From Gracilaria domingensis (lineage: Eukaryota > Rhodophyta > Florideophyceae > Gracilariales > Gracilariaceae): a stretch of DNA of 42,741 bases. Both the position numbers and the translations under genes were made by a program. Below, one piece after another: positions 8,993 through 20,607 of the stretch. The stretch lies in assembly GCA_022539475.1 (NCBI GenBank), contig VCMS01000472.1, positions 16,103 through 58,843 on the forward strand, read 5' to 3'. Numbering within the stretch: the first letter of the stretch is position 1; every line of letters begins with the position of its first letter. The notes below the pieces were generated by a model that did not search any database, had not been told where the DNA came from, and worked only from the letters and a program-made list of their open reading frames with translations.

Positions 8993-10427
8993 GCACTCCT
9001 GGCTCATCATGGGCGTCTGGTGTGGTGTGTTCATCCGTACTGGCATTCGTGGTACTCTCGTGAGAAGCTGGTGCAGAAGGGTCATCTTCAGAATCATGGG
9101 TGGATGTGTCAGAGGTTGAGGCTTCAGCAGCTCCCGACTTGTCGACCAAGTCGATATCCGCGTAGTCCTCGTGTTCAGAGTGCTAGTCACTTTCAGTTCC
9201 AGAGCACTCGTCAAACCTCACATCTCGTGACACAATCACCTTCTTTTTCTGGCTGTCCCACAACTTGTATCCGTGGGAGCCTGAAGTGTACCCAATGAAG
9301 ATGGCTTCCACTGCACGCTCTTCCAGCTTCTTCAACTTGTGATCAACCACCTTGTACCAGCAACGGCTACCAAACACACGCAGATTGCTCAGATCAGGCT
9401 TCTGTCCATGCCACAGCTCAAACAGAGTCACGTCACTCGGAAGCGCCTTGCAGGTCACTCTGTTGCGCACATACACAGAAACAGTCAGGGCCTCAGCCCA
9501 AAAGCTTTTTGGCACATTCTTGTGATGCAACATTGACCTGACCAAGTCCATGAGTTTGCGATTGAACCTCTCGGCAAGCCCGTTCTGCTGTGGATTGTAG
9601 GGCACAGTTCGCTGATGCTCAATACCGTACTGCTCCAGTTTCGCGGAAAATCGATTGGACAGGTACTCACCACCGTTGTCTGTGCGCAAAGCACGCAGCA
9701 CACTTTTACGAGCGGTGATGGTTAGGACCTTCCTGCCCATCTGCTTCTCCACAAACCTGAGCCACTTGATGAACATCCGGAACAACTCATCCTTCGTCTT
9801 GAGCATGTACAGAAAGCAGTAACGGCTGTGGTCATCGATGAATGTGACAAAGTAGTGCGAGCCTCCCAAGGACTTCACGTTCACTGGACCCGAAATGTCA
9901 GAGTGTACCAGGTCCAGTACGTGTTCAGCTCGTTCCCCTCCTTGCTTGGGAGTCGGAGCACGGGTTGCTTTGCCCACTACACATGAGCCACACACATCCA
10001 CCTTCTGAGCCACATCCACATTCAGACCTGACAAAACGCCATTTCGAGCCATCTGCTTGATGCCTTCCACATTCACATGAGCCATTCGAGCATGCCAAAG
10101 AGACAAGTCTGACACAAGCGCACTGTCCATGTCCGTCAGCTGTTCTGCAGCAGTGCAAAGGTAGTACAGGTCTTTGACGCGTCGCCCGACGGCAACCACT
10201 TTTGACCCCTTTTACACACATACCTTTTCTTTATCAAACACTACCGTGCATCCCAGATCACAAATCTGTGACACAGACAACAAGTGGTACCGTAAGTTGG
10301 GCACGTGTACCACCTGCTTTAGCTTGCACTTACGTTTGGACCCTTCAACTGTCAGATCGAGCTCCACACTTCCGTGACCAACAGACTGCAACTTGGAATC
10401 ATTGCCGATACTCACACCCGACGACAC
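8993..10427 (-). pseudogene. Inverted family B gag-pol fragment: protease end, integrase, linker
   Basis: On the minus strand one frame runs from the end of the protease (SSGVSIGNDSKLQS at 10427) through the pre-integrase and integrase region: LWHARMAHVNVEGIKQ with the zinc-binding Cys pair CGSCVVGK, HSDISGP, TDNGGEY and NGLAERFNR for the DDE triad, then VFGSRCWYK and the linker up to DEPGVP. It has no frameshift over 1.4 kb. Two substitutions create stops: TAA at 10212-10214 (TAC in other copies) and TAG at 9183-9185 (GAG in others). The left end abuts the plus-strand leader at 8991-8993 with TGG shared by both sides. The right end is interrupted by C1. Gag and RT/RNase H are absent. Confidence 0.92.
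10423..10427. repeat. Likely left target-site copy of C1, gacac
   Basis: The five bases directly before the C1 LTR. The partner copy is not in view, because the right end of C1 is separated by the B array, so this is inferred from the 5-bp pattern of the other insertions. Confidence 0.45.
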
Positions 10428-10668
10428 TGTTAGAGCTTATAGCTGGGATCGGAAAGTTGACATGAGGAAGGATGGGGAGATGCAAGGAAGTTCGCCAGCT
10501 CTGGCTCAGATTTACTTGGAGGTGCTTGGGTCACAACTTATATACCACTTCTTCGCTACTCTATCATGCGACTCCAACTCTGACCAACATGCAACTCACT
10601 AACCAGAGACACTCAATACTACCAATCATCTACGGACATAACATGGTAACAGTGCCAAACTGCTTACA

Positions 10669-10774
10669 ACAGCAGTGCACAACAACGCACAACAGTGTAC
10701 AACAGTGCACAACAATTCCGTACACTACTGCACAGCAGTGCACAGCAATGCACAACAATGCACACCAATGTTGT
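10669..10774. repeat. Short irregular tandem repeat (gcacaaca-like units)
   Basis: About ten imperfect units of the type GTGCACAACA in the C1 LTR. The B and C2 LTRs have only three or four such units at the corresponding place, so the run has expanded here. Function unknown. Confidence 0.7.
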
Positions 10775-10978
10775 AGCCGTACACGTCCCTGACAGTGTAC
10801 CGACACATTTCGACAGGACACCACAAGCACCACACATCAATGCAGTCAACAATATGACAGCAGACCATAGCAACGCGACCATGCATACACACAATGCACC
10901 TCACCATTATGACCAGACATACTTACGAACATAACACCACACTTCACGTGTTGCTTGCACTCTGTAATCCGTACACGA

Positions 10979-11764
10979 TGATAGAGGTTGAAGCTGAAAG
11001 GGAAGGTTGAAGAAAGGATAGGGGAATGAAGGGAAGTTCGCCAGCTCTGGCACGGATTTTACTTGGAGGTGCTCGAGTCACCGCTTATATAGAACTACTT
11101 TGCGCAACCATCGCACAACTCCAACTCCAAGCAATACCTAAACCACTAGCTAGAGACACCCAATACTACCAATCATCTTCTAACATAACATGGTAACACT
11201 GCCACACTATCATGACAGCTTACAACAACAAAGCACAACAACGCACAACAGTGCACAACCGTGCACATCAAGTTACGTGCCTACACATAACCATGACCAT
11301 GCACAGATTCACATAGTGCCAACACACTGTAATCCGTACACGCCACCATAACAGTTACGTACAAGCTCACCAACCAACACGTCACCACAAACTCACTCCA
11401 AGTCCTACGTCACCAACAATACCACAGTGTAAACCTCTTGACAGCGCATCTACTCTTCACCATAGTGCCAAAGTCACATGAAGCTGTCCTACATGTCCAC
11501 GTACATACGTGTGTACCCTGTGCATCATGTACAGTATGCCCAGTGTACTAGCTACACACGTGTACCCCGGAAACAACCCATTAGCGCCACAACACTTGTA
11601 CCAACCACAATGCATATGACCATTTGCAGTAGCCAATCACAAGCCCGTTTCACGTTGAGTTTGCGCAGAGGCGCATATGCGCTTTTCCAACGGCACCCTC
11701 CAAAACAGCCCATGCTCCCCAGCACTTTTGGTTTTCAGTGACAGCGCAGGGTCAACATCCAACA
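10979..11764 (-). mobile_element. Solo LTR of family B (786 bp, minus strand)
   Basis: A complete family B LTR in reverse orientation, starting TGATAGAGG and ending CATCCAACA on the plus strand. The same five bases cacga flank it at 10974-10978 and 11765-11769. No internal sequence remains, so it is the product of recombination between the two LTRs of a former insertion into the C1 LTR. The TATA box appears as CTTATATAG near 11082-11090 on this strand. Length equals that of the LTRs in the B array. Confidence 0.95.
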
Positions 11765-12206
11765 CACGACACCGTAATGTGTACGTGTTATGTACCCAAG
11801 TCCCACATCATCAACAAGTACCTGTAAACCAGATGACGTCAGTCACTCAGCTGCAACATGTTCCATTCATCCATACACACACATTTGCATGTAGCACAAC
11901 TCAAACATGGTGTAAACTTCACAACACTGACAGTGCTGCAACCTGTACCATGTGTTCATATAGAAAGCCTTGCAACCTGTATTCCATGACCACTGTACAA
12001 CCTGTCATCGTTGTACCTTGTGGTCATCCCAGCTGAACGACAGCATTCCAATGTAGCCGTAAACGTTCAACCCATACTGAGTATACCACACAGCAACATA
12101 TTATACCAAACAGAACAACATCAATCTCGCCTTCACATAGCAAGGTACCATTCTAGACTTCACCCATCTCAGCTGCTTGATGTCAGTGACAGCATGACTT
12201 CCAACA

Positions 12207-12498
12207 CCCTCCCTCTGTTACTGACTTCAAGCAACCAGCGCTGCTGGCGAAGTACATGCAAAGTAACACGATGGGTGGTGAGGAACAGAACGGTACCACT
12301 GAACCTGACAATGTCAGACGGCGACAACCAAACATCAAGTGCAGTTAGTGTGTGTCCAAGTCCACGGGTGTACCGTTCTACCAGTATACCAAGATCATAG
12401 TTCTGTTCTGTACGATTCGGATGTTCTGGAAACACCCTCCTTTTGTCACACACTCTGAACTTCTTACTCATCCTTCGTATGGCAACGAAAGCAACAGC
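12207..12498 (-). other. C1 internal 3' region with polypurine tract
   Basis: In element sense it ends with AACAGAGGGAGGG (12207-12219) directly before the LTR, a polypurine tract like those of B (AGAGGGGGGG) and C2. The rest matches C2 30844-31125 and holds no supported gene. It is cut at 12498 by the first LTR of the B array; the last five bases, acagc, are the likely left target copy of that insertion, and the uninterrupted site can be read in C2 near 31124-31128. Confidence 0.8.
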
Positions 12499-13284
12499 TG
12501 TTGGATGTTGACGTTGTGCTGTCACTGAAAACCAAAAGTGCTGGGGAGCATGGGCTGTTTTGAAGGGTGCCATTGGAAAAGCGCATATGCGCCTCTGAGC
12601 AAACTCAACGTGAAACGGGCTTCTGATTGGCTACTGCAAATGGTCACATGCATTGTGGTTCGTACAAGTGTTGTGGAGCTAATGGGTTGTTTCCGGGGTA
12701 CACGTGTGTAGCTAATACACCGGGCATGCTGTACATGATGCACAGGGTACACACGTATGTACGTGGACATATAGGACAGCTTCATGTGACTTCGGCACTA
12801 TGGTGAAGAGTAGATGCGCTGTCAAAAGGTTCACACTGTGGTATTGTTGGTGACGTACGACTTGGAGTGAGTTTGTGGTGACGTGTTAGTTGGTGAGCTT
12901 GTACGTAACTGTTATGGTGGCGTGTACGGATTACAGTGTGTTGGCACTATGTGAATCTGTGCATGGTCATGGTTATGTGTAGGCACGTAACCTGATGTGC
13001 ACGGTTGTGCAGTGTTGTGCGTTGTTGTGCTTTGTTGTTGTAAGCTGTCATGATAGTGTGGCAGTGTTACCATGTTATGTTAGAAGATGATTGGTAGTAT
13101 TGAGTGTCTCTAGCTAGTGGTTTAGGTATTGCTTGGAGTTGGAGTTGTGCAATGGTTGCGCAAAGTAGTTCTATATAAGCGGTGACTGGAGCGCCTCCAA
13201 GTAAATTCCGAGCCAGAGCTGGCGAACTTCCCTTCATTCCCCTATCCTTTCTTCAACCTTCCGTTTCAGCTTCAACCTCTATCA
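12499..13284 (+). repeat. Family B array, LTR1 (786 bp)
   Basis: TGTTGGATG...TCTATCA, with TATATAAG at 13172-13179. It differs from LTR2 at roughly 15-18 positions by eye (about 2 percent), whereas LTR2 and LTR3 are almost identical. It is the 5' LTR of unit B1. The U3 part contains the GCGCATATGCGC palindrome and an ATTGGCT box. Confidence 0.95.
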
Positions 13285-13298
13285 GGTTATGGGCCCAG
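13285..13298 (+). promoter_or_regulatory. Primer-binding site, unit B1
   Basis: GGTTATGGGCCCAG directly after LTR1, complementary to the anticodon stem-loop of initiator tRNA-Met. Confidence 0.9.
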
Positions 13299-14527
13299 CC
13301 CCGCTGACCTCTGCCATTATCGTTCTCTCTCGCCGCTGATTCTCGCCGCTCCCCCTCACCGCCGTTCATCCGCTTCGCTGTTTTCCGTTTCGTTCCCTTC
13401 TCCGTTGCGTCGGGTGTGTTGACCGTATCGTTGGTCGGTGTTGACTTTCTTCTTTCGGTCGTTCGTTCCTCCCTGAGGGCGTTTTGTTGTTGGTGGTTCG
13501 ACGTTGACTTTCTATCGTGATTGTGTTTGGGCACTCGTTGTTGCCCGTGTTGTCGATCGCTATCCGCTTCGTTTGGTCTCCCTCTGTTATTATTGTTGGG
13601 ATCCCCACGTTGTCTTTGTGGGTTCTAATTCGAGAGGTTGAGGACCTTGTGTTGTTGAAGTCTGTGCACTTGTGTGTTGTGCTCAGCATTCGTTTCTGTT
13701 GAAGTCCGTGCACTGCGTGTGTGCTCGGCAGGTGTGGTGATCACTTGAGTTTCGGTGCGACGAGCGGTTGATCCGAGCAATCGGGGACGTTAGTCTGGCG
13801 GCTTGAACCAAAGCATTTGTTCCGTCTTGCGAGTTTCCCACCGGTCCTTAGGGGCAGATAACGGTGTCGGTCGAAAGACCTGGTATTCTTCGCGGGGATT
13901 TGTGGACGGGGTGCCGTGACGTACTGCACTGGACAGGAGGTGGTCCACCTTTATTGTTGCTGACCTGACTTTGTGTTGGGTTCTTGATCTGTGGCGAAGG
14001 CAAACTGAAACGAGCTTTTGATCCGTACTGCTTCGGTGGTGCGGGGAGGCGACGTGTCGTAGGCTGACCTCCTTTTTAGGATCAGGCCGCTTGTGAACTT
14101 CATTGTTTGCTTGCTAGAAGCGTACCTCGGTTTGTCATAGTACCTGCAGTTTCAGGGTCGCGCAAGTTCTTGCAAGAGACCAGAGAGGGTTTACTTGGTG
14201 AAGGCATATCTTCGGTCATTAACCATCCTCTGGAAGTCTCGTAGAGAGCGACGCACCTTCTCCTAGAACGCAGGAGGAGGTAGACTGCAGAAGTCGTTTC
14301 TTACCCGGAGAGTCTTCGGGGGTCAGGGGTCCGACTCCCTAGGGTACCAGGAATCTTAGTTCCTTTTGCACCCGACTATTCATCTTTATTGTTGTTGTTG
14401 TTTGTTGTTATTGTTGTTTGTTGTTGTTTGTTGTTGTTGTTTGCTGTTGTTGTTTACCGCTGTCGTTTGCTATTGCCGCCTATCTGCCACCGCATTATCT
14501 GGTTCGCTGCAGTTCCTCTCTTACATC
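13299..14527 (+). other. Unit B1 untranslated leader
   Basis: About 1.2 kb without a supported plus-strand gene. The 3' part (14195-14375) aligns with the family A leader and carries short hairpins, for example CTCCT/AGGAG (14260-14276) and the CCGGAG/CTTCGG stem near 14320. A (TTG)n tract of variable length follows at about 14390-14455, directly before the gag start. An open frame on the opposite strand over 13253-13713 is low-complexity and broken here, so I do not call it. Confidence 0.8.
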
Positions 14528-17500
14528 ATGGACTCGTTTAGTGGGCTCAAGATCGAGAAGTTGGGTGAGGATAACTTCCATACTTGGAAGCAGAAGATTC
14601 AGTATGTACTTGCACTGAAAGACCTCAAGAACCATCTCACCAGTTCTGCACCCACGGATGAAGAGGAACTGGTAAAGTGGCAAATCCGCGACGAAAGGGC
14701 CAGAGCTATCATTGGACTCACGCTTGCCGATGAGCACTTGGATCAAATTCGAGACATCGAGACTGCTGCTGACGCATGGAACGCCATTTGCAATGTGTTT
14801 CAACGTAAGACTCTTCTTAACCGAATCAACGCCAGACGTGCCTTCTACTCTGTCAAGATGCGCGAGGACGAGAAGATGTTGCAATTCATCAATCGTGTTC
14901 GGCACTTGGCCTCCAACCTCAAGAGTATGGACGTCAAAGTTGAAGAAGAGGACATTGCTATGGCTGCTCTACGTGGACTTCCGGAACGTTTCGAACACCT
15001 CATTGTTGCAATTGACACCACGATCGGAGATCGCCAACTCACCATGGAGTTTGTGAAGAGCCGTCTGTTGCAAAAGAGCAACGTATGAGTGATCGCAAGG
15101 AGGAGTCCGGTGTTGATGCTGCACTCTTGGGACGCCAGTTTCGTAGGAAGTCATTGAAGTGGGTTGTGTGTTACTATTGTGGCATAAAGGGTCATATCCA
15201 GAAGAACTGTTTCAAAAAGCAACGTGATGGGGCTAACAAGGATCAGATCGATGCTGCTCACCCAAGTGTACATACCGCGCTCAACGATGAGCAAGGTACG
15301 GGCGGCAGCGATTCTGACTTTGTATGCCTCATTGCGAATGGTGCCGACATGGCCACTAACAGTGACTGGATTGTTGACTCTGGGGCTACTGCGCACATGA
15401 CTTATGATGACTCAATGTTCCAAACGTATGAGACAAAGGTGTCGTCGGGTGTGAGTATCGGCAATGATTCCAAGTTGCAGTCTGTTGGTCACGGAAGTGT
15501 GGAGCTCGATCTGACAGTTGAAGGGTCCAAGCGTAAGTGCAAGCTAAAGCAGGTGGTACACGTGCCCAACTTACGGTACCACTTGTTGTCTGTGTCACAG
15601 ATTTGTGATCTGGGCTGCACGGTAGTGTTTGACAAAGAAAAGGTATGTGTGTACAAGGGGTCAAAAGTGGTTGCCGTTGGGCGCCGCGTCAAAGACCTGT
15701 ACTACCTTTGCACTGCTGCAGAACAGTTCACGGACATGGACAGTGCGTTTGTGTCAGACTTGTCTCTTTGGCATGCTCGAATGGCTCATGTGAATGTGGA
15801 AGGCATCAAGCAGATGGCTCGAAATGGTGTTGTGTCAGGTCTGAATGTGGATGTGGCTCAGAAGCTGGATGTGTGCGGCTCTTGTGTAGTGGGCAAAGCA
15901 ACCCGTGCTCCGACTCCCAAGCAAGGGGGGGAACGAGCTGAACACGTACTGGACCTGGTACACTCTGATATATCGGGTCCAGTGAACGTGAAGTCCTTGG
16001 GAGGCTCGCACTACTTTGTCACATTCATCGATGACCACAGCCGCTACTGCTTCTTGTACATGCTCAAGACGAAGGATGAGGTGTTCCGGATGTTCATCAA
16101 GTGGCTCAGGTTTGTGGAGAACCAGATGGGCAGGAAAGTGTAACCATCACCGCTCGCAAGAGTGTGTTGCGTGCATTACGCACTGACATGGTGGTGAGTA
16201 TTGTCAATCGGTTCTCCGAAAAGCTTGAGCAGTACGGTATTGAGCATCAGCGGAACTGTGCCTTATAATCCACAGCAGAACGGGCTGGCCGAGAGGTTCA
16301 ACCGCACACTCATGGACTTGGTCAGGTCAATGTTGCATCACAAGAATGTGCCAAAAAGCTTTTGGGCTGAGGCTCTGAATGTTTCTGTGTATGTGCGCAA
16401 CAGAGTGACCTGCAAAGCGCTTCCGAGTGACGTGACCCGTTTGAGCTGTGGCATGGACAGAAGCCTGATCTGAGCAATCTGCGTGTGTTGGTAGCCGTTG
16501 CTGGTACAAGGTGGTTGATCACAAGTTGAAGAAGCTGGAAGAGCGTGCAGTGGAGGCCATCTTCATTGGGTACACTTCAGGCTCCCACGGGTACAAGCTG
16601 TGGGACAGCCAGAAGAAGAAGGTGATTGTGTCACAAGATGTGAGGTTTGAACGAGTGGCTGGTGGAACTGAAAGTGACGAGCATCTGAAGACGAGACTAT
16701 GCGGTATCGACTTGGTTGACAAGTCGGTATNNNNNNNNNNNNNNNNNNNNNNNNNNNNNNNNNNNNNNNNNNNNNNNNNNNNNNNNNNNNNNNNNNNNNN
16801 NNNNNNNNNNNNNNNNNNNNNNNNNNNNNNNNNNNNNNNNNNNNNNNNNNNNNNNNNNNNNNNNNNNNNNNNNNNNNNNNNNNNNNNNNNNNNNNNNNNN
16901 NNNNNNNNNNNNNNNNNNNNNNNNNNNNNNNNNNNNNNNNNNNNNNNNNNNNNNNNNNNNNNNNNNNNNNNNNNNNNNNNNNNNNNNNNNNNNNNNNNNN
17001 NNNNNNNNNNNNNNNNNNNNNNNNNNAGGCGATGAAGAGTGGAGTTACGAGTCATTGATGGAGCATGACACATGGGATCTAGTGCCAAGGCCAGCAGACA
17101 GCAACGTGATTTCGTCCAAGTGGGTGTATGTACAGAAGTATGAGGCTTCGTCATCTGGTGAACCGACAGTGCGTTACAAGGCTCGTGTGGTTGCAAGAGG
17201 CTTCCTGCAGATCGAGGGTGTGGACTTCTCAGAGACATATGCACCTGTGGTGAAGTTCACATCCATCAGAATGATCCTGTCAGTGACTGCCGTACGAGAC
17301 TTCCACTTGCACCAGATGGATGTGAAGACTGCCTTTCTGAACGGTGACCTTGACGAGACAGTGTACATGGAGCAGCCAATGGGTTCACACAGCAGGGAAA
17401 GGAGGACTTGGTGTGCCGACTGAAGAAAGCGATCTATGGGCTTAGACAAGCACCAAGACAGTGGCACGCCAAGATATACGCCTTCCTTGTTGGTGAAATG

Positions 17501-18561
17501 CACCTCAAGCCGAATGACGCAGACGAGTGTGTCTACACCGGGATCATACTGGGTTTCTTGGTTATCATTGCTCTGTATGTTGACGACTTGCTGATTGCGA
17601 GTCCGAGCATGAAAACCGTGGAACGTGTGAAGGCAGAGCTGTCAAGTCGTTTCCGCATGAAGGACCTCAAAGAAGCTCGCATGGTTCTTGGATTTGAAAT
17701 CCATCGAGACAGAACCAAGCGAGAGCTGTACTTGACTCAGTCAGCGTACACGAACAAGGTCCTGGAGCGATTTGGCATGCAGCTGTCGAAACCCGTTGAC
17801 ACTCCTATGGAGTGCGGTGTGGACTTGTCTGTTGAGAGGAAGTGCTCACGCATGTACCGTATCGTCAGGCGATTGGCTGCCTCATGTATCTGTCTGTGGG
17901 AACTCGTCCAGACATCTCATATGCTGTGGCTAAGCTGGCCAAGTATGTTGAGAAGCCGGGAAACACTCACTGGAAGGCGGTCAAGCGTGTTCTTCGCTAC
18001 CTCAATGGCACTACCACGTTCGGGTTGACGTATGGCTCCAGCACCGATTTGCAACTGCACGGCTATGTGGACTCTGACTGGGCTGGCGATGTTGCCAACC
18101 GCAAGTCCACTAGTGGATACTTGTTCATGATGTGCGGTGGTGCTGTGTCGTGGTCGTCTCGTCAACAGGAGGTAGTTGCTCTGTCGAGTGCAGAGGCTGA
18201 GTACGTGAGCTTGTGCTCTGGCACCAAGGAGGCGATCTGGCTTAGGCGACTTTGGAACGGCATTGGCAGTGTGATTGGCATGGAAGCAGACGGGTCTGTA
18301 AAGCTGCTGGTTGAACCAACTCCCATGTATGTTGACAACCAGGGCAGCATTGACCTTGCTCGAAATGGAGTGGTGAACAGGCGAACCAAGCATATTGAAA
18401 TTCGGTTCCACTTCACTCGAGAAGCTCTGCAGGCCAAGTCGATTGTGCTGTTCTACTGCCCGACGGATTCCATGGTTGCCGACATGCTGAATAAGCCGCT
18501 TGCGCGAGTGAAGCACGAGAGGTTCCGCGAAGCCGGTGGTGTGATCCACATAGAAGTTTGA
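14528..18561 (+). pseudogene. gag-pol: Family B gag-pol polyprotein, unit B1, several frameshifts and an assembly gap
   Basis: Starts MDSFSGLKIEKLGEDNFHTW, a typical copia Gag beginning. Domains: Gag; zinc knuckle CYYCGIKGHIQKNC (about 15173-15214); protease DSGATAHM; integrase LWHARMAHV, HSDISGP; then, after the gap, RT with DVKTAFLNGDL and YVDD; RNase H with DSDWAGD; and a complete C-terminus ending IHIEV at 18561. One-base losses shift the frame near 15070, 16141, 17382 and 17836, and several more lie between 16180 and 16730. Positions 16731-17026 are N. The stretch 17842-18561 (end of RT and all of RNase H) is open and gives the family's intact C-terminus. Indels cluster beside the gap, so some may be sequencing errors. 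Intact length would be about 1,340 residues. Confidence 0.93.
16731..17026. other. Assembly gap (296 N)
   Basis: A run of N within the integrase/RT linker of B1. The flanking bases contain many single-base differences from B2, as expected at low-quality contig ends. By comparison with B2 (about 22820-23110), roughly 290 bp are missing, so the gap size seems right. Confidence 0.98.
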
Positions 18562-18571
18562 AGTCAGTGAC

Positions 18572-18581
18572 AGAGGGGGGG
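18572..18581 (+). promoter_or_regulatory. Polypurine tract, unit B1
   Basis: AGAGGGGGGG directly before LTR2, a classic plus-strand primer site. It is non-coding, starting 11 bases after the gag-pol stop. The same tract occurs at 24649-24658. Confidence 0.9.
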
Positions 18582-19367
18582 TGTTGGATGTTGACCCTGT
18601 GCTGTCACTGAAAACCAAAAGTGCTGGGGAGCATGGGCTGTTTTGGAGGGTGCCGTTGGAAAAGCGCATATGCGCCTCTGCGCAAACTCAACGTGAAACG
18701 GGCTTCTGATTGGCTACTGCAAATGGTCATATGCATTGTGGTTCGTACAAGTGTTGTGGCGCTAATGGGTTGTTTCCGGGGTACACGTGTGTAGCTAGTA
18801 CACTGGGCATACTGTACATGATGCACAGGGTACACACGTATGTACGTGGACATGTAGGACAGCTTCATGTGACTTTGGCACTATGGTGAAGAGTAGATGC
18901 GCTGTCAAGAGGTTTACACTGTGGTATTGTTGGTGACGTAGGACTTGGAGTGAGTTTGTGGTGACGTGTTAGTTGGTGAGCTTGTACGTAACTGTTATGG
19001 TGGCGTGTACGGATTACAGTGTGTTGGCACTATGTGAATCTGTGCATGGTCATGGTTATGTGTAGGCACGTAACTTGATGTGCACGGTTGTGCACTGTTG
19101 TGCGTTGTTGTGCTTTGTTGTTGTAAGCTGTCATGATAGTGTGGCAGTGTTACCATGTTATGTTAGAAGATGATTGGTAGTATTGAGTGTCTCTAGCTAG
19201 TGGTTTAGGTATTGCTTGGAGTTGGAGTTGTGCGATGGTTGCGCAAAGTAGTTCTATATAAGCGGTGACTCGAGCACCTCCAAGTAAATTCCGAGCCAGA
19301 GCTGGCGAACTTCCCTTCATTCCCCTATCCTTTCTTCAACCTTCCCTTTCAGCTTCAACCTCTATCA
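18582..19367 (+). repeat. Family B array, LTR2, shared by units B1 and B2 (786 bp)
   Basis: It is preceded by a polypurine tract (3' LTR role for B1) and followed by a primer-binding site (5' LTR role for B2), so one LTR serves two internal regions. TATATAAG lies at 19255-19262, the GCGCATATGCGC palindrome at 18664-18675, the ATTGGCT box near 18708. It is nearly identical to LTR3; I see one substitution (19275 region, cacc versus cgcc). Confidence 0.95.
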
Positions 19368-19381
19368 GGTTATGGGCCCAG
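19368..19381 (+). promoter_or_regulatory. Primer-binding site, unit B2
   Basis: GGTTATGGGCCCAG directly after LTR2, same half-tRNA initiator-Met type. Confidence 0.9.
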
Positions 19382-20607
19382 CCCCGCTGACCTCTGCCGT
19401 TATCGTTCCCTCTCGCCGCTGATTCTCGCCGCTCTCCCTCACCGCCGTTCATCCGCTTCGCTGTTTTCCCTTTCGTTCCCTTCTCCGTTGCGTCGGGTGT
19501 GTTGACCGTATCGTTGGTCGGTGTTGACTTTCTTCTTTCGGTCGTTCGTTCCTCCCTGAGGGCGTTTTGTTGGTGGTGGTTCGACGTTGACTTTCTATCG
19601 TGATTGTGTTTGGGCGCTCGTTGTTGCCCGTGTTGTCGATCGCTATCCGCTTCGTTTGGTCTCCCTCTGTTATTATTGTTGGGATCCCCACGTCGTCTTT
19701 GTGGGTTCTGATCCGAGAGGTTGAGGACCTTGTGTTGTTGAAGTCTGTGCACTTGTGTGTTGTGCTCAGCATTCGTTTCTGTTGAAGTCCGTGCACTGCG
19801 TGTGTGCTCGGCAGGTGTGGTGATCACTTGAGTTTCGGTGCGACGAGCGGTTGATCCGAGCAATCGGGGACGTTAGTCTGGCGGCTTGAACCAAAGCATT
19901 TGTTCCGTCTTGCGAGTTTCCCACCGGTCCTTAGGGGCAGATAACGGTGTCGGTCGAAAGACCTGGTATTCTTCGCGGGGGCATTTGTGGACGGGGTGCC
20001 GTGACGTACTGCACTGGACAGGAGGTGGTCCACCTTTATTGTTGCTGACCTGACTTTGTGTTGGGTTCTTGATCTGTGGCGAAGGCAAACTGAAACGAGC
20101 TTTTGATCCGTACTGCTTCGGTGGTGCGGGGAGGCGACGTGTCGTAGGCTGACCTCCTTTTTAGGATCAGGCCGCTTGTGAACTTCATTGTTTGCTTGCT
20201 AGAAGCGTACCTCGGTTTGTCATAGTACCTGCAGTTTCAGGGTCGCGCAAGTTCTTGCAAGAGACCAGAGAGGGTTTTACTTGGTGAAGGCATATCTTCG
20301 GTCATTAACCATCCTCTGGAAGTCTCGTAGAGAGCGACGCACCTTCTCCTAGAACGCAGGAGGAGGTAGACTGCAGAAGTCGTTTCTTACCCGGAGAGTC
20401 TCCGGGGTCAGGGGTCCGACTCCCTAGGGTACCAGGAATCTTAGTTCCTTTTGCACCCGACTATTCATCTTTATTGTTGTTGTTGTTTGTTGTTATTGTT
20501 GTTTGTTGTTTTGTTGTTGTTTGCTGTTGTTGTTTACCGCTGTCGTTTGCTATTGCCGCCTGTCTGCCACCGCATTATCTGGTTCGCTGCAGTTCCTCTC
20601 TTACATC
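19382..20607 (+). other. Unit B2 untranslated leader
   Basis: Nearly identical to the B1 and B3 leaders. The hairpin CCGGAG-AGT-CTCCGG lies at 20391-20405; in B1 its 3' arm is CTTCGG, which keeps pairing through a G-U wobble. The (TTG)n tract before gag is shorter than in B1. No gene is supported on the plus strand. Confidence 0.8.

Larger units (their letters stand above)
10428..12206 (-). repeat. C1 3' LTR (about 988 bp without the inserted solo LTR)
   Basis: Starts TGTTAGAG on the plus strand and ends CCAACA, that is TG...CA in the sense of the element. Both ends match the C2 LTRs: the sense 3' end (10428-10660) diverged, the sense 5' end (12041-12206, 166 bp) closely. The middle differs from C2. 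After removal of the solo LTR and one target copy (791 bp) the length fits the 943-948 bp of C2. Confidence 0.78.
10428..12498 (-). mobile_element. Family C LTR retrotransposon, copy C1, 3' part (minus strand)
   Basis: In minus orientation this is a 3' LTR (10428-12206) followed upstream by internal sequence (12207-12498) matching C2 at 30831-31125. A solo B LTR is inserted within its LTR, and the B array begins at 12499, so the rest of the element lies beyond the array and outside the window. No coding frame is present in the visible part. Confidence 0.82.

Noticed and set aside
19336..19863. 175-codon minus-strand open frame antisense to the B2 leader
   Set aside because: Low-complexity Arg/Thr/Asn-rich, no domain, and the frame is broken in B1 and B3 although the DNA is nearly the same. 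A related open frame occurs at 42011-42559, so an antisense gene is not fully excluded.
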